Positions 1-5,250 of a DNA stretch of 5,250 nt are shown here, piece after piece; position 1 is the first letter of the stretch; every line of letters begins with the position of its first letter. The stretch lies in the NCBI GenBank assembly GCA_009920595.1, contig RFZR01000132.1, positions 1 through 5,250 of the forward strand. The letters run 5' to 3'. A program made the translations under genes and the position numbers. Under the pieces are notes generated by a model, which was given only the letters and a program-made list of their open reading frames with translations, did not search any database and was not told the origin of the DNA. This DNA comes from Alphaproteobacteria bacterium (lineage in GTDB: Bacteria; Pseudomonadota; Alphaproteobacteria; Rhizobiales; Beijerinckiaceae).

Positions 1-1442
1 GCCCGATGCGGTGACCATTTCGGGTGAAATCTGATGCCGCAAAAATCCAGTGCGCACTTCTTCAACGGCACCTTCAGCCAATTCGCCCAACTGGAAAGGA
101 CCAAAAGACACACGGATCAAACGATTGACCGCAAGACCAAAATATTCGAGCACGCGCTTGACTTCACGATTCTTACCCTCACGCAATCCCAGTGTGAGCC
201 AAACATTATCGCCCTTCTCACGATCAAGCGTGGCTTCAATGGGGCCATAATGCATCCCATCAATCGTTACGCCTTCTTTGAGTGTATCAAGTGTTGCTTG
301 ATTGATTTCACCAAAACACCGCACACGATAACGACGTAACCAACCGGTCTCTGGCAATTCAATAATGCGCGCTAAGCCACCATCATTGGTAAGAAGCAAC
401 AAGCCTTCGGTGTTGATGTCGAGACGGCCAACCGAAATCAACGTGCAAAAACAGTCGGACGACCTTCGGGATCGCGTGCTGTTGTCACAAGGCCGCGCGG
501 CTTGTGGTAAAGAAAAAGACGTGTGCGCTCGCGAAGCGGCAAAGGCTTGCCATCAACCTCGACGCGATCACTCGGTACAATATCCCGCGCGGGTGTGGCG
601 AGTGTTTCACCATTGACGACCACCCGCCCTTGAAGAATCCACGCCTCCGCATCGCGACGCGAGCAAAGTCCGGCGCGCGCCATAACTTTGGCAATGCGAT
701 CCCCGGGGCGTGGTTTGGGCGCCGACTGAGGACGAGCGCTGCGTCCACCCCGTCCTTCCGGGGGCCGGCCACGAGATTTCCCCTGATCACGGAACGAGCC
801 GTCTCTCGGTGGACGCGGCCCACGAGGACGATCACCAAAAGGACGATCCCCCTCACGACGTTCACGGAACGGACGGTCCCCTGATGGACGGGCGCGGAAA
901 GGCCGATCGCCAGTTGGGCGTTCCCCGGATGGACGATCGCCCTCGCGGCGTTCACGGAACGGACGGTCCCCTGATGGACGGGCGCGGAAAGGCCGATCAC
1001 CAGTTGGGCGTTCACCGGATGGACGATCCCCTTCGCGGCGTTCACGCGGCGGTCTCCCTGTTTTGGCAAAATCGGGACGGTCAGAAGAGCTACGGCGCGG
1101 CCCTTTTGATGGCGAAAACCGCCTTTTACCGCCATCACGGTCCCTATTTTCTGAAAAAGAACGTCCTTCACCGGCAGGACGTGAATCAGGACGTGCGCCC
1201 TCGTCGCGCGGTTTGCGCGGGCGGAAAGCGCCCTTGATCATGGTCTCGCCCGATGACGGGCGGTCCGAGCGGCCCTCGAAGCGTCGATCCGAAAAGCTCC
1301 GGCCTTCGGGTCTTTTGCCCTTGAAACCGCGCCCTTCCGGACGCGATCCGCCGCGCGAGGGGCCATTACGATCCCGACCAGAACCGGGGCCGCGTGGGGG
1401 ACGGCCTTTGCCGCCGCCGCTCTTTCTGTTGTCATCACTCAT
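1..1442 (-). pseudogene. rluB: RluB/RsuA-family 23S rRNA pseudouridine synthase with long basic N-terminal tail, frameshifted, C-terminus off the left edge
   Basis: Enzymes of this family convert a specific uridine of rRNA to pseudouridine; RluB acts on 23S rRNA. From the ATG at 1442, residues 1-245 are a low-complexity tail rich in Arg, Gly, Pro, Asp and Ser. An S4 RNA-binding domain follows at about 247-300 (RIAKVMARAGLCSRRDAEAW), then the start of the synthase domain (LYHKPRGLVTT, RDPEGRPTVF). The frame then reads Ala-Arg-stop at 438-440. The other frame resumes at about 441 with LISVGRLDINTEGL, which carries the catalytic Asp, and stays open to base 1 with family motifs (LREGKNREVKRVLEYFGL, RLIRVSFGPFQLG). 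Relatives carry about eight or nine residues between TVF and the IS-GRLD segment, so roughly 20-25 bases seem to be missing. The rest of the gene has no other lesion, so a recent mutation or an assembly error is likely. A GTG at 1490 could add 16 residues, but it would lie across the tadA start. No Shine-Dalgarno is visible before 1442. The choice of RluB over RsuA/RluE rests on S4 plus motif style and is not certain. Confidence 0.82.
831..1046 (-). repeat. 90-bp in-frame tandem repeat coding for the disordered tail of the pseudouridine synthase
   Basis: The block at 861-950 recurs at 951-1040. By eye there are 4 mismatches in 90 positions, and partial copies flank it on both sides (831-860 resembles 921-950 and 1011-1040; the array decays after 1046). 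The period is 30 codons, so the frame is kept. The encoded unit runs through ERREGDRPSGERPTG and DRPFRARPSGDRPFR, with the tetrapeptide GDRP recurring about every 10 residues, which suggests older and shorter duplications inside the unit. The high DNA identity points to a recent duplication. Such arrays expand and contract by replication slippage, so tail length may vary between strains. Confidence 0.93.
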
Positions 1443-1495
1443 GGCGCGCTGATAGCAGAGGAATGAGTGTGAAGCGAGGGGAACAAACACATCCC
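1443..1495. promoter_or_regulatory. Short divergent gap between the pseudouridine synthase gene and tadA
   Basis: Only 53 bases separate the chosen start codons at 1442 (minus) and 1496 (plus). The promoters of both genes must therefore overlap each other or the coding ends. I could not find a convincing -35/-10 pair in either direction. TGCTATCAG, read on the minus strand just before the ATG at 1442, faintly resembles an extended -10 box. If real, it would give a nearly leaderless transcript, which would fit the absence of a Shine-Dalgarno there. This is weak inference. Confidence 0.35.
1476..1482 (+). promoter_or_regulatory. Possible ribosome binding site of tadA (GAGGGGA)
   Basis: GAGGGGA is the best purine-rich match ahead of the tadA ATG at 1496. 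The spacing of 13 bases is longer than ideal. A second purine run, AGAGGA at 1457-1462, abuts the in-frame ATG at 1463 and is too close to serve it. The site therefore favours 1496, or an initiation slightly downstream at 1520, over 1463. Confidence 0.4.
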
Positions 1496-1960
1496 ATGAC
1501 TGGCAACCCGCAAAAGCCGATGACCCTTGCGCTTGAAGCCGCGCGCGATGCTGCGCGCCAAGGTGAAGTGCCTGTCGGCGCGGTGATCATCCGCGACGGC
1601 GTCGTGCTCGCATCCGCAAGTAACCGGACTGTGACGGATCAAGATCCGACCGCGCATGCCGAGATTCTCGTGCTTCGTGAAGCCGCGCGAAAAATCGGGT
1701 CAGAACGGCTCATTGATTGCGATCTCTATGTGACGCTTGAACCTTGCGCGATGTGCGCCGGTGCTATTTCCTTTGCACGAATCCGTCGCCTCTATTTTGG
1801 CGCGGGCGATCCGAAGGGGGGCGCCGTTGAACATGGCCCCCGCTTCTTCTCGCAACCCACTTGTCATCATGCACCCGAAATTTATGGCGGTCTCGGCGAG
1901 ACGGAATCGGCGACCTTATTAAAAGAGTTTTTTAAAGAGCGACGAAATGAAAATACATGA
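1496..1960 (+). CDS. tadA: tRNA-specific adenosine deaminase TadA
   Basis: TadA deaminates adenosine 34 in the anticodon of tRNA-Arg(ACG) to inosine, so that one tRNA can read several CGN codons. It is a cytoplasmic zinc enzyme that works as a homodimer. The 154-residue product has the complete cytidine/deoxycytidylate deaminase-type active site. PTAHAEI holds the zinc ligand His54 and the proton-shuttle Glu56, and LEPCAMCAGAI holds the zinc ligands Cys84 and Cys87. GEVPVGAVI at 23-31 and FGAGDPKGGAVEHG at about 101-114 are typical TadA segments; Asp105 sits where the E. coli enzyme has Asp108. Length is normal for the family. ATG 1496 is chosen because family similarity begins near MTLALEAARDAA and a purine run precedes it; ATGs at 1463 and 1520 are alternatives. 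It diverges from the pseudouridine synthase gene and converges on maeB. The gene appears intact. Confidence 0.95.
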   Translation: MTGNPQKPMTLALEAARDAARQGEVPVGAVIIRDGVVLASASNRTVTDQDPTAHAEILVLREAARKIGSERLIDCDLYVTLEPCAMCAGAISFARIRRLYFGAGDPKGGAVEHGPRFFSQPTCHHAPEIYGGLGETESATLLKEFFKERRNENT

Positions 1961-2019
1961 TGCGCGGATCATTGCGCTACTCTTCCGGCCTTTCGCTAAG
2001 GCTCAAGGCGTTCGAAACT

Positions 2020-2044
2020 GAAAACGATTCACAGGATCGTTTTC
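2020..2044. terminator. Hairpin with A/T-rich stem base, possible bidirectional terminator (first unit)
   Basis: GAAAACGATTC at 2020-2030 pairs with GGATCGTTTTC at 2034-2044 around the loop ACA, with one G-T wobble. The outer AAAA/TTTT pairs would give a short U-run at the 3' side of the stem on either strand. It lies 60 bases after the tadA stop and also faces transcripts leaving maeB. The GC core is short, so intrinsic termination is plausible but not assured. Confidence 0.5.
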
Positions 2045-2109
2045 CAGAGCGCTACGCGCTCCGACGTTTCTCCTCCGGCCCTCCGCTTATGCTTCGGGCG
2101 TTCGTCGCT

Positions 2110-2134
2110 CGAAAAGGTCCACTGGACCTTTTCG
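2110..2134. terminator. Perfect 11-bp hairpin, possible bidirectional terminator (second unit)
   Basis: CGAAAAGGTCC at 2110-2120 pairs perfectly with GGACCTTTTCG at 2124-2134 around the loop ACT. On the plus strand the GC core is followed by TTTTCGTTT, and on the minus strand by TTTTCGAGC. It could therefore end the tadA transcript and, 21 bases past the maeB stop, the maeB transcript as well. This is the stronger terminator candidate of the two hairpins. Confidence 0.55.
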
Positions 2135-2154
2135 TTTGCTACGCAAATCGTTCC

Positions 2155-4449
2155 TCACCCACCCACATTGAAAGCAGCGAGTGCAGCCATATTCACGATG
2201 TCGGAATCTTTTGCGCCAAGCGGCATGATTTGAACGGAACGATCAAGCCCCACGAGCAAAGGTCCGATGACCGTTGAGCCGCCAAGCGTCTGCATCATCT
2301 TTGTTGAAATCGATGCGGAGTGGAAGGCTGGCATCACGAGCACATTCGCCGTGTCTTTCAACCGGCTGAACGGATATTGCGCGAGAAGATCTTTATTCAA
2401 TGCAACATCAGCCGCCATTTCGCCATCATAAATAAAATCACAATGACGCGTATCGAGAATCTTTACCGCATCAATGACTTTAGCAGAGCGTTCGCCCGGT
2501 GGGTGACCGAAGGTTGAATACGCAAGAAGTGCAACGCGGGGCTCATAACCCAAACGGCGCGCAACGCCAGCCGCTTCAACCGTGATATCGGCAAGCTCTT
2601 CCGCCGTTGGCATTTCTGTGATCGCCGTATCCGCAACAATCACTGTTCGCCCACGCGCAATCACAATCGACGCGCCCATCAATTTGTGACCAGGTTTTGC
2701 ATCGATCACATTCAACACATCGTTTAAAGCAACCGAATAATTGCGCGTAGCACCGGTGACCATTGCATCGGCATCGCCGAGCGCCACCATGGACGCGCCA
2801 AAATAGTTACGGTCATTATTGATGAGGCGTTGGCAATCACGGAGCAAATAACCCTTGCGCTGCAGGCGTTCATAGAGTGCCTGCGCATAAGCAGCATTGC
2901 GATGAGAGAGGCGCGCATTATGAATTTCAATGCCGTTCTTGCCATCAAGTTCAATGCCGACATTGGCCGCATTCGCGCGCACGCGATCTTCACGGCCAAC
3001 GAGAATGGCCGTGCCGAGTCCTTGTGAAACGAAACTCATCGCCGCACGGATGACTTGCTCTTCTTCGCCCTCCGCAAACACAACTCGCTTTGGATAACGG
3101 CGAACGCGCTCAAAGATCCGTTGTAACGCACCAGCAACAGGATCGCGGCGCGCGGAGAGTTGCGCTTTATACGCATCCATATTTTCAATCGGCTTTTTCG
3201 CGACACCGGTTTCCATCGCTGCTTTTGCAACGGCGGGCGGAATGACGTGGATCAGCCGCGGATCAAATGGTACAGGAATGATATAATCGCGCCCAAAGCG
3301 CGGACGCGCACCTTGATAGGCGGCAGCGACATCATCCGGAACATCTTCGCGCGCAAGATCAGCCAAGGCATAAGCCGCTGCAATTTTCATTTCCATATTG
3401 ATGGTGGACGCACGGCAATCGAGTGCGCCGCGGAAAATATAGGGAAAGCCCAAAACATTGTTCACTTGATTGGGATAATCCGAGCGACCCGTCGCGATGA
3501 TCACATCATCGCGCACGGCATGCGCTTCTTCCGGCGTGATTTCCGGATCGGGATTCGCCATCGCGAAGATGATCGGATTGGGCGCCATGCTTTTGACCAT
3601 CTCGGCCGAGAGTGCACCTTTCGCAGACAGTCCGAAAAAGACATCCGCGCCTTTCATCGCATCTTCAAGCGTGCGCGCTTTGGTTTCAACCGTATGTGCG
3701 CTTTTCCATTGGTTCATGCCTTCGGTGCGGCCTTTATAGACGACGCCTTTCGTATCGCAGAGAATCACATTCTCCGGCGCAAAGCCCATCGCTTTGATGA
3801 GTTCAAGACAAGCGATCCCCGCGGCACCCGCGCCGTTACAGACGAGCTTTGTCGATTTCATTTCGCGGCCCGTGAGCCGCATCGCATTCATGATACCCGC
3901 AGCAGCGATAATCGCTGTGCCATGTTGATCATCATGAAACACAGGAATGTCCATGAGTTCGCGCAAGCGCTCCTCAATGATGAAACATTCCGGTGCTTTG
4001 ATGTCTTCTAAATTGATACCGCCGAATGAAGGACCAAGATAGCGCACGGCATTGATGAATTGATCAGGATCTTCAGTATCCACTTCGAGATCAATCGAAT
4101 CGACATCAGCAAAACGCTTGAAGAGAACCGCCTTGCCTTCCATCACCGGCTTTGAGGCGAGTGCGCCGAGATTACCCAAACCCAAAATGGCGGTGCCATT
4201 TGAAATCACAGCAACGAGATTGCCTTTGGCGGTGTAATCGAAAGCGAGCGCCGGATTTTCGGCAATGGCTTTGACGGGCACGGCCACGCCGGGCGAATAA
4301 GCGAGCGACAGATCGCGCTGGGTGGCCATCGGCTTGGTTGCGACAATTTCGATCTTGCCGGGACGGCCCATAGCGTGGAATTCAAGCGCTTCCTTGTCGC
4401 TGATCGATGGGCGCGTGCGTTTGCCGGGCCGTTCTTCTTTATTCGCCAT
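2155..4449 (-). CDS. maeB: Malic enzyme, MaeB/Tme type, with C-terminal phosphotransacetylase-like domain
   Basis: It oxidatively decarboxylates malate to pyruvate and CO2 while reducing NAD(P)+, feeding pyruvate and reductant from the TCA cycle. The 764-residue protein has the normal MaeB layout. The malic N-domain (about 20-155) carries Tyr51 in LAYSPGVAVP, Lys106 in MEGKAVLFKRF and the metal ligands Glu148/Asp149 in INLEDIKAPECF. The NAD(P)-binding domain (about 165-400) carries FHDDQHGTAII with Asp174, the loop NGAGAAG, and FAMANPDPEI. A PTA-like domain covers about 445-764 (VFAEGEEEQVIRAA, GASIVIARGRTVIVADTAI). In true Pta a Ser-Arg pair of the active site lies in an LSRG motif near the C-terminus; here the matching place reads LGAK (744-747), which fits a regulatory, non-catalytic domain. 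In the E. coli enzyme this domain mediates acetyl-CoA control. The ATG at 4449 is preferred over a GTG at 4458 because AGGTGGG sits just ahead of it. Whether the cofactor is NADP or NAD (Tme or Dme) cannot be told by eye. It diverges from mutS. Confidence 0.95.
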   Translation of the reverse strand: MANKEERPGKRTRPSISDKEALEFHAMGRPGKIEIVATKPMATQRDLSLAYSPGVAVPVKAIAENPALAFDYTAKGNLVAVISNGTAILGLGNLGALASKPVMEGKAVLFKRFADVDSIDLEVDTEDPDQFINAVRYLGPSFGGINLEDIKAPECFIIEERLRELMDIPVFHDDQHGTAIIAAAGIMNAMRLTGREMKSTKLVCNGAGAAGIACLELIKAMGFAPENVILCDTKGVVYKGRTEGMNQWKSAHTVETKARTLEDAMKGADVFFGLSAKGALSAEMVKSMAPNPIIFAMANPDPEITPEEAHAVRDDVIIATGRSDYPNQVNNVLGFPYIFRGALDCRASTINMEMKIAAAYALADLAREDVPDDVAAAYQGARPRFGRDYIIPVPFDPRLIHVIPPAVAKAAMETGVAKKPIENMDAYKAQLSARRDPVAGALQRIFERVRRYPKRVVFAEGEEEQVIRAAMSFVSQGLGTAILVGREDRVRANAANVGIELDGKNGIEIHNARLSHRNAAYAQALYERLQRKGYLLRDCQRLINNDRNYFGASMVALGDADAMVTGATRNYSVALNDVLNVIDAKPGHKLMGASIVIARGRTVIVADTAITEMPTAEELADITVEAAGVARRLGYEPRVALLAYSTFGHPPGERSAKVIDAVKILDTRHCDFIYDGEMAADVALNKDLLAQYPFSRLKDTANVLVMPAFHSASISTKMMQTLGGSTVIGPLLVGLDRSVQIMPLGAKDSDIVNMAALAAFNVGG

Positions 4450-4590
4450 AATGCCCACCTGTCTTTTGTGGTTTTTCCCACTCTAAAGGGCGAGCGGTCC
4501 CCAAAGCAACCGGGGCGTGCCTTACAAAAATACTCGGATAAGTTCCTTGAAGGGCGTGAAGCGCGCGCCCCCCTTTGCTATGAAAAATCC
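4450..4590. promoter_or_regulatory. Divergent intergenic region between maeB and mutS
   Basis: This 141-base region must hold the promoters of both genes. For maeB, TTGCTT and TTAGAG on the minus strand are 17 bases apart, a weak candidate -35/-10 pair about 45 bases ahead of the start codon. For mutS no convincing box or Shine-Dalgarno was found; the stretch before the ATG is dominated by GCGCGCGCCCCCC and then TATGAAAAATCC. The mutS frame is open upstream for about 80 bases but offers no ATG there. No operator palindrome is evident. Confidence 0.4.
4454..4460 (-). promoter_or_regulatory. Ribosome binding site of maeB (AGGTGGG)
   Basis: On the minus strand AGGTGGG is followed by CATT and then the ATG at 4449, a workable Shine-Dalgarno spacing. 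The alternative in-frame GTG at 4458 lies inside this motif, so the site decides the start at 4449. Confidence 0.7.
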
Positions 4591-5250
4591 ATGCGCCAGA
4601 CCCATGACCTTTCGACCGAAGACCGCGTCACGCCGATGATGGCGCAATATATCGAAATCAAAGGCGCCAATCCGGATTGCCTACTCTTTTATCGTATGGG
4701 CGATTTCTACGAGCTCTTCTTTGAAGATGCTGAAATTGCCTCGCGCACGCTCGGGATCGTGCTCACCAAGCGCGGCAAACATCAGGGCACGGATATTCCG
4801 ATGTGCGGCGTGCCGGTGGAGCGTGCCGATGATTATCTGCAACGTCTTATCGCGGCCGGCCATCGTGTTGCCGTCTGCGAGCAGCTTGAAGATCCGGCGG
4901 AGGCGAAAAAGCGCGGCGCGAAATCGGTTGTACGACGCGATGTGACGCGACTCGTGACGCCGGGCACAATCACAGAAGAGCGTCTTCTTGATCCAGGTGA
5001 AGCCAATCGCCTTCTCGCTGTGGCGCGACAAAGAGCCGATGATCAAGGATGGATCTATGGCATCGCCGCTGCCGATATTTCGACAGGCCATTTTGTAACG
5101 ATTGAGAGTCAGGAGACAGCGCTACTCGCGACAATTGCGCGTTTTGCGCCGCGTGAAATTCTTTTGCCCGACAGTTTGCTTGATGACCAAGGGCCTTTCG
5201 GCTCCTTGCTCCGCGATCGACGCAATGCCGTCACACCCATGGCGCGTGAA
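4591..5250 (+). CDS. mutS: DNA mismatch repair protein MutS, N-terminal 220 residues, cut by the right edge
   Basis: MutS recognises mismatches and small loops in newly replicated DNA and recruits MutL for repair. The visible part covers the mismatch-recognition domain I (about 14-130) and the beginning of the connector domain II. The segment FYRMGDFYELFFEDAEIASR contains the mismatch-wedging Phe39 and the partner Glu41 of the F-x-E motif. Next come GIVLTKRG, DIPMCGVPVERADDYLQRLI, AVCEQLEDP and RRDVTRLVTPGT, all characteristic of MutS. The clamp, lever and ATPase domains lie beyond the window, given the usual length of about 850-900 residues. The ATG at 4591 is the first in frame. It lacks a clear Shine-Dalgarno, so ATG 4636 or 4639 (MMAQYIEIKG) remains possible, although 4591 matches the typical spacing to the F-x-E motif. 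The frame is clean to the last base. It is transcribed away from maeB. Confidence 0.96.
   Translation, partial: MRQTHDLSTEDRVTPMMAQYIEIKGANPDCLLFYRMGDFYELFFEDAEIASRTLGIVLTKRGKHQGTDIPMCGVPVERADDYLQRLIAAGHRVAVCEQLEDPAEAKKRGAKSVVRRDVTRLVTPGTITEERLLDPGEANRLLAVARQRADDQGWIYGIAAADISTGHFVTIESQETALLATIARFAPREILLPDSLLDDQGPFGSLLRDRRNAVTPMARE

Larger units (their letters stand above)
1981..2150. repeat. Two tandem 90-bp palindromic units between convergent tadA and maeB
   Basis: The unit starting at 1981 is repeated, diverged, from 2071. The first 34 bases match at about 26 positions without gaps (TCYTCCGGCC at the start, GGCGTTCG at the end). Each unit then has an 11-bp hairpin with a 3-base loop (2020-2044; 2110-2134), followed by a small hairpin with loop TAC (2047-2061, stem GAGCGC; 2135-2147, stem TTTGC). 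A weaker pairing lies inside the first segment (1988-1991 with 2006-2009; 2078-2081 with 2096-2099). Stem sequences differ between the copies while pairing is kept, so structure seems conserved rather than sequence. This resembles the REP/BIME class of intergenic palindromic repeats in general form; I cannot name a family. No gene is visible in the 194-base gap. Confidence 0.75.

Noticed and set aside
34..339. A 101-codon plus-strand open frame at the left edge
   Set aside because: It is antisense to the C-terminal part of the pseudouridine synthase, whose motifs (LREGKNREVKRVLEYFGL) are unmistakable on the minus strand.
710..1237. Open frames on the plus strand, and a second minus-strand frame at 485-1171, across the repeat-coding tail
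   Set aside because: They are by-products of GC-rich, stop-poor, tandemly repeated sequence. The minus-strand frame through the S4 and synthase motifs is the real one, and the others show no recognisable domain.
831..2150. The same 90-bp period in the coding repeat (861-1040) and in the intergenic units (1981-2150)
   Set aside because: The sequences are unrelated and only the coding array needs a multiple of three. The shared period looks like coincidence.
1957..2277. A 106-codon plus-strand open frame starting at the tadA stop and covering the hairpin units
   Set aside because: It crosses both palindromic units and then runs antisense into the maeB 3' end. Its composition follows the repeats and no domain is seen.
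3160..4011. A 283-codon plus-strand open frame antisense to maeB
   Set aside because: It is rich in His, Arg, Ile and Phe, as expected for the complement of a well-conserved coding frame. It has no family motif, no visible ribosome binding site, and lies fully inside maeB.
4681..5091. A 136-codon minus-strand open frame antisense to mutS
   Set aside because: The plus-strand mutS frame is strongly supported by motifs across the same stretch, so this is its complement.

Overview
The window looks like an ordinary chromosomal segment of an alphaproteobacterium, probably from the Hyphomicrobiales (Rhizobiales). This rests on the wording of the proteins and on gene order: a malic enzyme gene divergent from mutS, and a basic-tailed pseudouridine synthase divergent from tadA. 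Both arrangements are familiar to me from that group, but this is recall and not a search. The DNA is moderately GC-rich. I see no phage, transposon, CRISPR array, tRNA or rRNA.

Layout from left to right. (1) 1-1442, minus strand: an RluB/RsuA-type 23S rRNA pseudouridine synthase gene. It has a very long Arg/Gly/Pro/Asp-rich N-terminal tail that contains a 90-bp tandem duplication. Its reading frame is broken at about 438-451, just before the catalytic GRLD motif, and its C-terminus runs off the left edge. (2) 1443-1495: a short divergent gap. (3) 1496-1960, plus strand: tadA, the tRNA adenosine deaminase. (4) 1961-2154: the junction between convergent genes. It is filled by two tandem 90-bp units, each built from small hairpins, and probably also serves as a bidirectional terminator. 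(5) 2155-4449, minus strand: a full-length MaeB/Tme-type malic enzyme with a fused phosphotransacetylase-like domain. (6) 4450-4590: the divergent gap between maeB and mutS. (7) 4591 to the right edge, plus strand: the first 220 codons of mutS.

Functionally this is a housekeeping stretch. Two RNA-modification genes act on the ribosome and on tRNA, one anaplerotic/gluconeogenic enzyme makes pyruvate and NAD(P)H from malate, and one gene starts mismatch repair. They form two divergent pairs that meet at a structured convergent junction. I found no convincing new multi-gene system. The observations most worth following up are the broken pseudouridine synthase frame, the paired 90-bp hairpin units at 1981-2150, and the in-frame 90-bp duplication in the disordered tail.
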